Shown: piece after piece, positions 47,165 to 56,498 of the stretch
Layout of the letters: each line of letters begins with the position of its first letter
How positions within the stretch are numbered: position 1 is the stretch's first letter
Origin: Longilinea arvoryzae
GTDB lineage: Bacteria; Chloroflexota; Anaerolineae; Anaerolineales; Anaerolineaceae
Direction: 5' to 3'
Assembly (NCBI RefSeq): GCF_001050235.1
Contig: NZ_DF967973.1
Coordinates: 58,648 to 122,647, forward strand
Length of the DNA stretch: 64,000 bases
Translations under genes and position numbers: made by a program
Notes under the pieces: model-generated
Told to the model about the DNA's origin: nothing
What the model saw: only the letters and a program-made list of their open reading frames with translations
The model's database searches: none

Positions 47165-48235
47165 ATGAAACATGCTTTGCAACTGCAGAGATTATTCTGC
47201 GGCGCATTGGTCCTGGTATTGTTAACGGCCTGCGGCCTTGCGCCGCAATCGAAAAATTCAGATCCCCTGATCGTTTACGACTGGGTGGACGACCTTCCCC
47301 AGAGCCTGCTGGATGAATTCACCCGCCAGACCGGAATCAAGGTTCAAACGGAGGGCTACCAATCCCAGGAAGAAGCCGTCGAAAATGTGGCCGGGGGCTT
47401 CAAAGCCGACGTTCTGGTGCTGGACGCGGAGCAGATTGGCCCGGCCATCGAAAGCGGCGTGATCCAGCGCTTCGACAAGAGCGGCGTGCCCAACCTGGAC
47501 GGCGTGATGCAGATGTTCCGCGGGTTGAGTTTCGATCCGCAGACCGAATATGCCATCCCGTTCACCTGGGGCACCAGCGGGATCATCACCACCCCCGATG
47601 CCGCACCGGTCAGCTCCTGGGCGGACCTGTTCGACACGCCCAACCGCGTGGGCGTGTGGAACGATTTTCACTATACCACCGGCGCGCTGTTGAAAGGGTT
47701 GGGTTATTCGGCCAATACCGAATCCGCCGATGAATTGAGCCAGGCCGAAGCGGCTTTCAGCATGCTCAGCCCGCGCATCGTAGTGCAGGAAGGCATCGAC
47801 ACCACCACCCTAACCGATCTTTTTGTCGACGACAAGATCGATGTGGCCATCGGGTATGCCCTGGATTATCAGGATGCCCGATCCTACGGCCTGGATGTGC
47901 AGTATATTCTGCCGTCTGACGGCCCCATCCTGTGGATGGACTTCTTCACCCTGCCGGCTTCCAGCCAGCGCCAGGCGGATGCCCTGAAATTCATCAATTT
48001 CATGCTCGACGCCAAAAACGCGGCCGCGTATACCCAGTCCAGTTATTACGCCACCGGAGTGGAGAAGGCAGCGGATTATCTGCCCCAGGAAATCCTGAAC
48101 GATCCCTCGATCTATCCTTCCATTGAAACCCTGAACGAATCCGAGCTGTTGATGTCGCTCTCGGATGAAACCCAGAAGGAATATTTCCACCTCTGGGAAC
48201 TCCTGTCCGCGTCGTCGAAAAGCACAACGAATTAA
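47165..48235 (+). CDS. PotD/PotF-like extracellular solute-binding lipoprotein
   Basis: This 356-residue protein starts after AAAGGA. The signal peptide ends in a lipobox (LLTACG, Cys near 22). The mature part begins PLIVYDWVDDLPQSLLDEFT, as in the polyamine-binding proteins of ABC importers, and keeps YAIPFTWGTSGII and VGVWNDFHYTTGALLKGLGY. It should capture spermidine or putrescine, or a related solute, at the membrane surface. No permease or ATPase gene is adjacent, so it must use transporter parts encoded elsewhere. A strong terminator follows. Confidence 0.85.
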   Translation: MKHALQLQRLFCGALVLVLLTACGLAPQSKNSDPLIVYDWVDDLPQSLLDEFTRQTGIKVQTEGYQSQEEAVENVAGGFKADVLVLDAEQIGPAIESGVIQRFDKSGVPNLDGVMQMFRGLSFDPQTEYAIPFTWGTSGIITTPDAAPVSSWADLFDTPNRVGVWNDFHYTTGALLKGLGYSANTESADELSQAEAAFSMLSPRIVVQEGIDTTTLTDLFVDDKIDVAIGYALDYQDARSYGLDVQYILPSDGPILWMDFFTLPASSQRQADALKFINFMLDAKNAAAYTQSSYYATGVEKAADYLPQEILNDPSIYPSIETLNESELLMSLSDETQKEYFHLWELLSASSKSTTN

Positions 48236-48276
48236 ACCCGGGGACGGAGTCGATCAGGCGAATAATCTGAGTTTTC

Positions 48277-48307
48277 TAAAGGGGGGTCCATGATGGACCC
48301 CCCTTTA
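48277..48307 (+). terminator. Intrinsic terminator after the PotD-like gene
   Basis: TAAAGGGGGGTCCA (48277-48290) and TGGACCCCCCTTTA (48294-48307) form a perfect 14-bp stem with a 3-nt loop. Confidence 0.85.
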
Positions 48308-48434
48308 ATATTAAAATTTCTTCATAAAAAAGCCCGTTCTCTTAGCTGCCTGAAGTCGTATAATCAGTTTACATCGATCAAATTAATAAATAATCACACC
48401 CTGCTTCCTGTTCATTTCCGGCGTGGAGGATGTT

Positions 48435-48893
48435 ATGAAACGATCGAAAGGATTGCTACTGGTTCTGTTGGCCGTCTTCGCGATCCTGCTCCTGGCGGCC
48501 TGCGGCAGCACGGCGGTCACGCCTGACCCGAACGCTCCCAAACCGTCCAATTCCGGGGGAACCGGTAAGGCGCTCACCCTCACCGGCGACCCGGTCGCGG
48601 GTAAGGAAATTTTCGACCGCACCTGCGCGACCTGTCACGGTTCCGAAGGCACAGGCGGCGTGGAAAATTCCGGCGCGGCCGAGGAAGTTCCCGAACTCAA
48701 ACCGGCGGACGAATTCTACAACGCCGACCCGGCTGTCTTTGCCGCCAACCTGGATCTTTTCATCGAACATGGTTCGAAACCTGAGGGCGATAACCCGACC
48801 CTGTCCATGCCGGCTTTTGGCGACGACGGCACCCTCACCGCGCAGCAAATCGCGGATGTCATCGCCTACGTCATCAGTCTGAACAAGAAATAA
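48435..48893 (+). CDS. Lipoprotein c-type cytochrome
   Basis: This 152-residue protein has its start at the ATG 6 nt after GGAGG. The signal peptide has a lipobox (LLLAACG). After a short Pro/Gly linker the cytochrome c domain shows the heme-binding CATCH (in FDRTCATCHGSEG) and a likely axial Met in LSMPAFGDDG. A final helix IADVIAYVISLN is typical of small class I cytochromes. It should carry electrons at the outer face of the membrane. No oxidase or reductase is nearby. A TATAAT near 48359 may be its promoter. Confidence 0.92.
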   Translation: MKRSKGLLLVLLAVFAILLLAACGSTAVTPDPNAPKPSNSGGTGKALTLTGDPVAGKEIFDRTCATCHGSEGTGGVENSGAAEEVPELKPADEFYNADPAVFAANLDLFIEHGSKPEGDNPTLSMPAFGDDGTLTAQQIADVIAYVISLNKK

Positions 48894-48914
48894 CCGGTCA
48901 CGCGGTGCAAAATA

Positions 48915-48963
48915 GCGAAGATAGAGCGGAAAAGAACCTTTTCTGCTCTATCTTCGCGTTTTT
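48915..48963. terminator. Bidirectional terminator between cytochrome c and MFS genes
   Basis: GCGAAGATAGAGC (48915-48927) pairs with GCTCTATCTTCGC (48945-48957). Inner GGAAAAG/CTTTTCT pairing extends the stem. A T run follows on the forward strand and TATTTTG on the reverse, serving both convergent genes. Confidence 0.85.
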
Positions 48964-48983
48964 TATGGAGCCAGCACCCCGGC

Positions 48984-50258
48984 TTATGAGTCGATTCCCT
49001 CGGCCGCCGCCTGTAATTCCTCGCGTGGCGTCTGTTTGGGCAGCACGAACTTGAACCACACCACCGGTGAGAGCAGCAGGATCCCGATCACCGGCACCAT
49101 GAAAGGCGCCCGCGGGCCGATTTGATCCCACAGGATGCCGCCGATCCAGGGCGCCGGGAGGGAAATCACCCCGATGCTGCTGCTGAACAACCCAAAGGCC
49201 GTGCCGCGCAGCCGGATGGGGATCGCCTTGGAAATCAGTGAGTCGTAAGCCGGCCCGAGCAGTCCGCCGCCCATGCCGAACAGGCCGAAGGAGATGACGA
49301 ACCCGAGATAATCGCGCGTCAGCAGGAACAACACCATGCCGGCGGCCACCAGCAGACCACCGCCCACGATGCACACCCGCTCGCCCAGCTTATCCGACAG
49401 TCCGCCCCCCAGCAGCATGACCGCCATCGTCACTGCCGAACTGATCGAGATCAAAACGCCGATCTGTGAGTTGCTGAAATGCGCCAGGTCCTGCAGGTAG
49501 ATCGGTTGGAACTGGTTGGAAACGCTGAACGAGACGTCGATCACGCCGTCCGCGACCAACATCCAGGTGACGATTCCGCCCGCCGTGACCAGCGCGATCA
49601 TTTCACCCATGTTGACCTTCAACCCGCTCCAGGATAGCTTGCGGCGTTCGCCTCCTGCCCGGACGGAGCGGTCGTTGCGCGCCATCACCACCCGAATGAT
49701 CGTGGCGATGGCATAGGTAATGCCGGCCACCCAGAACAGCCATTTGAATCCAAAGCGCTCCGAGAAGAACCCGCCCAGCAGCGGCCCGATGATGCCGACC
49801 ACCGAGAACAGGCCTTCGGTCAGCCCGTACACCTTGCCCAATCTCTTGGGATCGGCCTGTTCGGCCACATAGGCCTGAAAGCTGGGCGCGACGAAGGAAC
49901 CCGCCAGGGATGAAAAAGCCATCCCGGCCAGCACCCACCCCCAACCGTCCGCGAAGATGAAAAAGACATAACCCACTGAGGCCGCCAGGCTGCCGATGAC
50001 AATGGCCTGCAGCCGGCCGATGGTATCGGAGACCCAGCCGCCCAGAATCTGGAAGGCCAGCGGCGCCAGCATGGTGACGGTGAAGGCCAACCCCACCTGC
50101 GACACGCTGGCTCCCAGGGATTTCAGGTAAAGCGGCAGGTATGGATTGAACATCCGGCTCGAAATATTGGCCAGGATCATGGTGAACAGGAACACGATCA
50201 GGGTACGCGACATCAGGGGGCGAGGAGTTGCAGAATTTTCCATGCTCTGGTTATACAC
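48984..50258 (-). CDS. Major facilitator superfamily transporter
   Basis: This 424-residue protein has 12 membrane helices. The loop 2-3 signature GWVSDTIGRLQAIVIG near 75-90 and the equivalent GGLSDKLGERVCIVGG in the second half are intact. The start is uncertain: the GTG at 50258 has GGAGG 16 nt upstream, while the ATG at 50243 lacks a site. Sequence style resembles drug or sugar exporters of the DHA1-like group, but the substrate cannot be named. Confidence 0.9.
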   Translation of the reverse strand: MYNQSMENSATPRPLMSRTLIVFLFTMILANISSRMFNPYLPLYLKSLGASVSQVGLAFTVTMLAPLAFQILGGWVSDTIGRLQAIVIGSLAASVGYVFFIFADGWGWVLAGMAFSSLAGSFVAPSFQAYVAEQADPKRLGKVYGLTEGLFSVVGIIGPLLGGFFSERFGFKWLFWVAGITYAIATIIRVVMARNDRSVRAGGERRKLSWSGLKVNMGEMIALVTAGGIVTWMLVADGVIDVSFSVSNQFQPIYLQDLAHFSNSQIGVLISISSAVTMAVMLLGGGLSDKLGERVCIVGGGLLVAAGMVLFLLTRDYLGFVISFGLFGMGGGLLGPAYDSLISKAIPIRLRGTAFGLFSSSIGVISLPAPWIGGILWDQIGPRAPFMVPVIGILLLSPVVWFKFVLPKQTPREELQAAAEGIDS

Positions 50259-50488
50259 AAATCACATTCGGCATCCTCCGGTAACTCGTCCGAATTTTGC
50301 CCTGGCCAGATGGGGGATTTGGGGAAACGAGAGGCGTGAAGAGTGAACCGTGATCCGAGCCGGTCTCTGACCGGCGATCCAGGTCCCCCTTCTTCTCATC
50401 CTGAACATCCTGCCCAGCCTGTTTTCCTCCGTTCCCTCGAACACGGCACACTTCCTGCTACCCCCTCCTTACTTTCGGAGGACTCACG

Positions 50489-51328
50489 ATGAAATTGCCC
50501 ACTCTGATTCGAATCTGCACCCTGGCCGCCCTAGCCGTTTCGTTGACCGCCTGCGATGTCGCCCGCTCCTTTGTCGAACAGCAGGTGCTCCCGCGCGCCA
50601 AAGAGGAGCTCAAGACAGCCGCCAACCAGGTTGTTGCAAACGTCAAGGACGAAGTCGCCGCGAAGATCGAGGAACTCGAGCCCGAGACCTTCTCCTGCGC
50701 CGCCGACCCCGCCCTGTGCCCTGAAATCAGCGATCCCGGCATGGGCAGCGCCTGGCTGCAGGTCGTTGCGCCCATCCAGAACACACCCGACCGCCGCCAC
50801 CTGCTCTACTATCTGGGCGCGATCAACCAGTTCAACGTCGAAAAAAAATACGAATGCCGCTACCGGCCTTATCCCGGTAACAATTGCGCCCTGGGCACCG
50901 GCCCGGAGGAGACGCGCTGCAATATCTTCGCCGGCGATGTGATGCGCAGCCTGGGCGCGGCGCTGCCCACCAAGGGCGAGCTCGGCCTGGGTGCGGCCGG
51001 CCACGAGAACGACGACCCGATGACCGCCAACGCCGCCAGCCTGAACACCTGGTTGCTGGCCGGCAACGGCGGCTGGCGGCGCATCGATCCGGCGCTGCCG
51101 TCCGACCTGGATTTGCTGCTGGCCCACGTCCGCGCCGGCAAACCGGCCCTGGCTTCACGCAGCGATCACATCGCCGTCATCCGCCCCGACCAGTTCCTGG
51201 ATAGCCTCAGCGCCGATCAAATCGGCCAGTTGCGCATCGCCCAGGCCGGCGCCATAAATGACAACAACACCTCGCTGGAAAACGGCTTCGGAACCGTCGA
51301 CAGCGTGCAGATCTACATTCACGATTGA
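50489..51328 (+). CDS. Lipoprotein with papain/CHAP-like cysteine-peptidase fold
   Basis: This 279-residue protein starts after CGGAGG. The signal peptide ends at a lipobox (SLTACD). A helical stalk (30-70, QQVLPRAKEELKTAANQVV) leads to a globular domain. In it, ETRCNIFAGDVMRSLGA (Cys near 151) and ASRSDHIAVIRPDQ (His near 230) have the spacing and context of the Cys and His of peptidoglycan-cleaving cysteine peptidases. NAASLNTWLLAGNGGWRRI between them is also typical of that fold. A cell-wall peptide hydrolase is the best guess; the third catalytic residue is not clear. Confidence 0.6.
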   Translation: MKLPTLIRICTLAALAVSLTACDVARSFVEQQVLPRAKEELKTAANQVVANVKDEVAAKIEELEPETFSCAADPALCPEISDPGMGSAWLQVVAPIQNTPDRRHLLYYLGAINQFNVEKKYECRYRPYPGNNCALGTGPEETRCNIFAGDVMRSLGAALPTKGELGLGAAGHENDDPMTANAASLNTWLLAGNGGWRRIDPALPSDLDLLLAHVRAGKPALASRSDHIAVIRPDQFLDSLSADQIGQLRIAQAGAINDNNTSLENGFGTVDSVQIYIHD

Positions 51329-51380
51329 TCCGGCCGCCGGAGCATTCACATTTCGCCGCCGGAACCTGCTCATCAGCTCC

Positions 51381-54300
51381 TCAGGCCGCCTCGTCGTACT
51401 GCTGCATATACAGCATGAACATCTCCACGACCCTGGGATCGAAATGCGTGCCGCTTTGCGAGAGAATATACGGCAGCACCGCGTCCCGCGGCCAGGCCAC
51501 CCGGTAGATGCGGTCCGTGCTGAGCGCGTCCCACACGTCGATGACGGCAAAAATCCGCGCCGCCAGGGGAATCTCCTCGCCGGATAATCTGCGCGGGTAG
51601 CCTTCTCCATTCCACCACTCATGGTGGTAAAGCGGGATGTCCATGGCGTTATGTAAGAATCCAATGTCCTTGAGGAATTCACCTGCCAGGTCCGGGTGCA
51701 GGCGCATGGTTTCCCATTCCTGTTCGTCCAGTGAACCCGGCTTGAGCAGAATGGAATCGGGAATGCCCATTTTACCGATATCGTGCAGCAGTGCGCCGCG
51801 GTGGATGTGTTCCATTTCTTCTTCCGGCACGCCCATGAAACGCGCCAGTTCGACCGTCATATCCGCCACCCGCAGGCTGTGGCCGCGGGTCTCGTGATCG
51901 CGCATGTCCAGCGCCCTGGCCCAGCCTTCGATGGTGGCGTTATAGGCCTCCACCAGATCGCGATTCTTCCTTTGCAGGTTCTTGAACATGCTCAAGGTCG
52001 AAAGCGCCACCGCTCCCTGGCGCGCCAGTGTCTCGAACATGCGCGCCCAATCCGTGTCCGGCGCGATTTCCTGGCGGTTGAACACTTCCACCGCGCCCAA
52101 CGGCTCGCCCTGGGCGATCAGGGGCGCCGAATAACCGCACTGGTAGGCGCATTTCTCCATCCAGGCCGCCTCGACATCCCCCGGAACGACGGGTTGAGCC
52201 TGGAAGGTCTTCACCTTTTTCCTCAGGGAATCGTCGATATCGATGCCCCAGGTGATCGCGTTTTCGGATGGAAGACCGTTGGCCTGCGCCACTTCGAGGT
52301 GGTGGTTGTTGGCGGCCGGCAGCCAGATGACCGCCGCGTCCACATTGAGTTGCTTGCGGAATTGCTCGAGCAGCACGTTCAACACATCGCCTTCGTTGAA
52401 GGTCGAAACGATGGCGGTGTCGATTTCGCGCAGGGATTGGAGTTGCGAGAGGCGTTTCTCAACCTCAGCGTACAGCAGCGCGTTTTCATAGGCGATCGCG
52501 GCCGAACTGGCCACCAGCCCCATCATATCGATTCTTTCCGCGGTAAAGCATTGCCCGTCCAGGCTGTGAATTTCGAGCACGGCCATGACTGTGTCATTGC
52601 GCTGCGCCGGAAGGATCAAAGTCGACCCCCTGCGCGCGGCCTCGAAAGAGTCGCTCGCGGCCGGTAGAGGTTCTTCGATCAATTGAATTTCCTGCGTCTC
52701 CAGCCCTTTTAGAATCGCGGGCGGAACCACGCCTGGATCCTCTGGCGACAGGGAGAAACCGTCGTAACGCAGCCCCAGGACGTGCTCGATTTTGCCCGTG
52801 GGCAGGCGCCGCTGCCAGATGGAAACGCTTTCCAATCCATCGAAGGTGGCCAGCAGCGATTCGACCAGCCGCAGGTGGATTTCATTCAGGTCGAGGGTTT
52901 CGGCCAGGGTCCGGCCGATGGCTTCCACTGCTTCGATCTGGCGGGCATATTCGCGGGTTTGTTCGAAGAGGCTGACCCTCCGCATGGTATTGGAGGTCAA
53001 ATCCGCCAATGATTCCAGCAGCAGATCGTCCGAATGCGAAAAGGGCGTCTTGCGGCCTACCAGCAACGCGCCGATCAGCCTGTTTTCATGCAGGATGCGT
53101 ACTCCGCCAAACTCGTGCACCTCGAAGGTGGGTTGAATCTGCTGGATATCCAGGATGGCTGTAATCACATCCGTCGTGACGATCTTGTGATCCCTGAAAT
53201 AATCCTCCAGCCGGATGCCCATCTTGGCGAAAGTTCGCCCGTGGTCGGGAATCCAGTCGCCGGTTGCCTGATAGAGGTAGACCCGTTCCGACCTTGGATC
53301 CTTGAGCATCAGCGCCGTGGCGTCCGCCTGAAACATCTGGTGGACCCATTCGAGCAGAATGGGCACGCTTTCCTGAACCGAAATCGTGGTTCGCAGTGAG
53401 TTGCTGATCTGGTTCAGGCCTTCGATCACGCGTTCGCGTTCCGCGCGGTCGGAGATATCCCGCATCAGGAACGTGTAAATCGGATTGCCTTCATTCTGGA
53501 CGGCTTCGACATATACGGCCACCGGCAGCCGGCTGCCGTCATCCCGCAGCAGCATGGTATTGAACGTGGCCCCATTCTGCTGGAGACGTTGCCAGGTCTC
53601 GGCATCCCGCAGATCGAGGGATAATTCGAGCAGGTCGTTGATATGGTGATTTTCCATCAGGTGTTCACGCGAAAAGCCGAACGTTTTTACGGCGGCCTGA
53701 TTGGCTTCGATAATTGTCAACCCCGGATAATTGGTGAAGACGATGATTTCGCGTGAATTCTTGGCCAGCAGGCTGAAATACTGGTCGCTGGAGCGCTGGC
53801 GCCTGATGGCCCGCGCCAGGCGTTGGATCAACAGGCAGACGATGATCGCGGCCATCGAACCGCACACGGCAAAGACCGCCAGGAACATGGTCGTGGCCTG
53901 CATGCCGTCGGCATAGATGGTGCGCAGGCGGGTGAAACCGACCACGAAGTTTTCGGAATTGTCGAGGTCGGCGATGCGCACCGTCCCCGCGATTTGATTC
54001 TCGGGCAGATCGGTTACCGCGAACGTCCTGACGACGTTATTCAGGACGGCCTCGGATTCCGGCAATCCGGCCGGGACCAGGTGAATGTTGAAGAGCAGGT
54101 CGTCCGACAATTCCGCCAGGTGATCCTCGTTCAGGGGGCGTCCCATGATCATGGTGCCGCGAATGGGTCCCTGCAAGTTCGAATCGACCACCGCGCGCGC
54201 GGCCAGGGCGACCGGCCCATCCGGCAAAATCACGTAGCCGGCGCGAACGCTGGTGATATCTCCCGCGACCAGGTAGGCCTTATGGCTCAGGATCACGGAC

Positions 54301-54698
54301 AGCGTATCCTCCGGGATCGCAGTAAGCTTCGAATCGCCCGACCGATGGTAGATGCTCTTGACGACGTCCCCATTCCGATCGAGGATCAGCAGGTAATTGA
54401 TCCCCAGGTTATCCAGGCTGACCGGAATGTAATTGACATCGATGTATGCGTTGTTCCTGGTTTCCAGATATTCGCAGGTATCGTCCCAGGCGGCGTAATC
54501 CCCCACCGTGATACTCAATCGGTTCAGCTCTTCATGGATCGCTTTTTCGACGCGAACCGTGTCCTGCGCAACGGCATGATTTTCGAGGAAGCGGAAGTCA
54601 TCCAATAGTCGGTGGGCGTTCAATCCGACCGCTGCGAAGATCAGTATCAGCAGTAGGAAGATCAGAATGAGTGAACGTCGTTCGAAAGATAATTTCAT
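51381..54698 (-). CDS. CHASE4-PAS-GAF(x3)-HD-GYP sensory phosphodiesterase
   Basis: This 1105-residue protein has its start at the ATG at 54698; an upstream TTG at 54743 is less likely. TM1 is at about 8-28, and the extracytoplasmic CHASE4 domain contains ITVGDYAAWDDTCEYLETRN. TM2 is near 270-293, then PAS (about 315-430) and three GAF-like regions (about 445-930). The HD-GYP domain has HDIGKMGIPDSILLKPG, HHEWWNGEGYPRRLSGEEIP and ARIFAVIDVWDALS. The metal-binding His and Asp residues and GYP are present. HD-GYP enzymes hydrolyse c-di-GMP to GMP. The next reverse-strand gene is far away, so it is probably transcribed alone. Confidence 0.92.
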   Translation of the reverse strand: MKLSFERRSLILIFLLLILIFAAVGLNAHRLLDDFRFLENHAVAQDTVRVEKAIHEELNRLSITVGDYAAWDDTCEYLETRNNAYIDVNYIPVSLDNLGINYLLILDRNGDVVKSIYHRSGDSKLTAIPEDTLSVILSHKAYLVAGDITSVRAGYVILPDGPVALAARAVVDSNLQGPIRGTMIMGRPLNEDHLAELSDDLLFNIHLVPAGLPESEAVLNNVVRTFAVTDLPENQIAGTVRIADLDNSENFVVGFTRLRTIYADGMQATTMFLAVFAVCGSMAAIIVCLLIQRLARAIRRQRSSDQYFSLLAKNSREIIVFTNYPGLTIIEANQAAVKTFGFSREHLMENHHINDLLELSLDLRDAETWQRLQQNGATFNTMLLRDDGSRLPVAVYVEAVQNEGNPIYTFLMRDISDRAERERVIEGLNQISNSLRTTISVQESVPILLEWVHQMFQADATALMLKDPRSERVYLYQATGDWIPDHGRTFAKMGIRLEDYFRDHKIVTTDVITAILDIQQIQPTFEVHEFGGVRILHENRLIGALLVGRKTPFSHSDDLLLESLADLTSNTMRRVSLFEQTREYARQIEAVEAIGRTLAETLDLNEIHLRLVESLLATFDGLESVSIWQRRLPTGKIEHVLGLRYDGFSLSPEDPGVVPPAILKGLETQEIQLIEEPLPAASDSFEAARRGSTLILPAQRNDTVMAVLEIHSLDGQCFTAERIDMMGLVASSAAIAYENALLYAEVEKRLSQLQSLREIDTAIVSTFNEGDVLNVLLEQFRKQLNVDAAVIWLPAANNHHLEVAQANGLPSENAITWGIDIDDSLRKKVKTFQAQPVVPGDVEAAWMEKCAYQCGYSAPLIAQGEPLGAVEVFNRQEIAPDTDWARMFETLARQGAVALSTLSMFKNLQRKNRDLVEAYNATIEGWARALDMRDHETRGHSLRVADMTVELARFMGVPEEEMEHIHRGALLHDIGKMGIPDSILLKPGSLDEQEWETMRLHPDLAGEFLKDIGFLHNAMDIPLYHHEWWNGEGYPRRLSGEEIPLAARIFAVIDVWDALSTDRIYRVAWPRDAVLPYILSQSGTHFDPRVVEMFMLYMQQYDEAA

Positions 54699-54972
54699 CT
54701 GCAGCGATAATCCCCTCTGCCTTGGGACGACTCCGATTAACAAAGGGCCGCCGTCAGGTGGAAACCTGCCGGCGGAATAACCAACCGCCAGTGAATGTCA
54801 TGGGGCCTCGGTGGGGCAGCTGTTGCAAACCGAACTATTCAGTTACGAACTCGCTTTGGAAATTATCTTCCCCCAATTTTCCACAAATACAGGTTTATTT
54901 TAATTGATTTGCAAGGCCTGTCACCTTACAATCTACTGATAAATTTCAAACAGAAGTAAGCACAATAGGAAC

Positions 54973-54998
54973 AGGCCGGCCGGGCGGCCCGGCCTTTT
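54973..54998 (+). terminator. GC-rich hairpin with T run in the gap 54699-55112
   Basis: AGGCCGG (54973-54979) pairs with CCGGCCT (54989-54995) and is followed by TTT. The 9-nt loop contains further GCC/GGC pairing. It does not follow a forward gene, so it may end a leader or an untranslated transcript. The 18-mer CTATAATGGCTATGCGCA lies at 55027-55044, a likely promoter of the recombinase gene. The rest of the gap has no gene. Confidence 0.5.
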
Positions 54999-55112
54999 CG
55001 GATATTTCCCGGAAAAATTCATTTGACTATAATGGCTATGCGCAGTTATCGACACCCCCCGGTAACCGCTCCTGGCCGCACCTCGAATCTCGTTCCCCTT
55101 TATAATAGAGAT

Positions 55113-56126
55113 ATGCCTTCCATCCATGAAGCCATCGAGGCCTTCAAAACCAACGTCCAGTTTCGCAATCCAAACACCCGCCGCCTCTACCACCGCGGCA
55201 TCGACGCTTTTGGCGAATTTATTGCCGCCAACGGCTCGCTGGACGCGCCCATCCAGTCCCTCGCCAGAGACGCCACCGCCGCCTTCAACGGCTGGATGGC
55301 CAGGGACAAGGGCTACGCCGCGCCCACCCAGCGCCTGTACGCCGCCGTGCTGCGCGCCGCGCTGCGCTACTGGCGCGCCAACTTCGACGGCTGGATCCGT
55401 TTCACCCGCGAGCAGGAGCAGGAGGCCGCGCGCACCTCGCTCATCGGCGAACTCGACGACGCCGAACCGCGCCACGCCCGCCTGCCCGAGGACTTTGGCA
55501 ACCGCATGCTGAAGGCCGCGCTCGAAATCCCTGTCCCGGCCGAGCCGCACGCCCGCCTGGACGTTCTGCGCCTGCGCGCGCTGATCGCCGTGCTGCGCGC
55601 TTCGGCGTTGCGCATCGGCGATGCGCTGCGCCTGACCCGCGCTGACCTGGCCGACGCCGCGGCCCAAAACGGCCGCCTGGAAGTCAAAATGGAAAAGACC
55701 GGCCTGACCGCCCACATCCGCCTGGGCGAAGCGACCCTCGAATTCGTTCAAACCTACCTGGCCGCGCGGGATGACAACTCGCCCTGGCTGTTCATCCAGC
55801 ACGGCAAGAGCAACCGGCGCCGCAAGAACAGCCCGGCCTTCTTCCGCTCGGCGCGCCGGGGCTACGGCGCGCGCCTTTCCACCACCTCGGGCTGGCGGCT
55901 GGTGCAGGGGCTGGCCGCCGGCGCCGGCCTGGACCGCAGCGCGCAGTTCACCTCGCCGCACGCCTTCCGCCACTGGCACGCCCAGCGCCTGATCGACCAG
56001 GGCGTCGCCCTGGAGAACGTCCAGGCCGTGCTGGGTCACTCCACCCCGGCCACCACCCGTGCCGTCTACGCCCCCGAGCCCGACCGCCGCGCTATCGACG
56101 ACGCGGAGAAGAAGTTGCAGGAATAG
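55113..56126 (+). CDS. Tyrosine recombinase / phage-integrase family protein
   Basis: This 337-residue protein starts at the ATG at 55113, whose product begins MPSIHEAIEAF; the upstream frame lacks conserved sequence. A SAM-like core-binding domain spans about 1-110. In the catalytic domain, Arg I is in LRASALRIGDALRL, the HxxR box in SPHAFRHWHAQRLI, His III in VQAVLGHSTPATTRAVY, and the nucleophile Tyr is the one in AVYAP. All four classes of residue are present, so it should be active. No attachment site, other phage gene or tRNA is nearby, so it may be a domesticated recombinase. Confidence 0.85.
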   Translation: MPSIHEAIEAFKTNVQFRNPNTRRLYHRGIDAFGEFIAANGSLDAPIQSLARDATAAFNGWMARDKGYAAPTQRLYAAVLRAALRYWRANFDGWIRFTREQEQEAARTSLIGELDDAEPRHARLPEDFGNRMLKAALEIPVPAEPHARLDVLRLRALIAVLRASALRIGDALRLTRADLADAAAQNGRLEVKMEKTGLTAHIRLGEATLEFVQTYLAARDDNSPWLFIQHGKSNRRRKNSPAFFRSARRGYGARLSTTSGWRLVQGLAAGAGLDRSAQFTSPHAFRHWHAQRLIDQGVALENVQAVLGHSTPATTRAVYAPEPDRRAIDDAEKKLQE

Positions 56127-56128
56127 TG

Positions 56129-56186
56129 GTTAGCTGTTAGCGGCTAGCCATTAGCGGCCTGCCTTGAAAGGGTTAGCTGTTGGCGG
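56129..56186. repeat. Heptanucleotide array (GTTAGCT type), with note on gap 56127-56498
   Basis: GTTAGCT, GTTAGCG, GCTAGCC, ATTAGCG follow the recombinase stop directly. Then comes GCGGCCTG, a spacer, and GGGTTAGCTGTTGGCGG. The same GCGGCCTG...AAGGGTT join recurs at 62235-62260. The remainder of the 372-bp gap is AT-richer and has no gene that I can support. Confidence 0.75.
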
Positions 56187-56498
56187 CCCGCGCAGTGAAT
56201 GGTGGATTTCGGGATGCGGACGCCGTTGACAATCCACGATTTCTGATCAGGAGACATTTGAGAAAAACCTGCCCTGAAAGCCCCTTTTTCATGGCTCAAC
56301 CCGCTATTTCGATTTACGTCAGACCGAAAAAATAATTTCCAATGTGCGGATGATGCAAAATGGAGGAAATTATGCTAAGGTTAGGTGAATACAGCCACAA
56401 CCATCTTCCAGCCGGAGCGAACCTGTTGGCAAAATTGAATCGATTTAGAACCCCCGGCCCACATCATTAACGGTAGCACACACAAAAGGAGGTTCAGC

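Noticed and set aside
54933..56039. Reverse-strand open frame of 368 codons opposite the recombinase
   Set aside because: The forward frame has all tyrosine-recombinase residues. The antisense product is Gly/Ala/Arg-rich with no recognisable fold.
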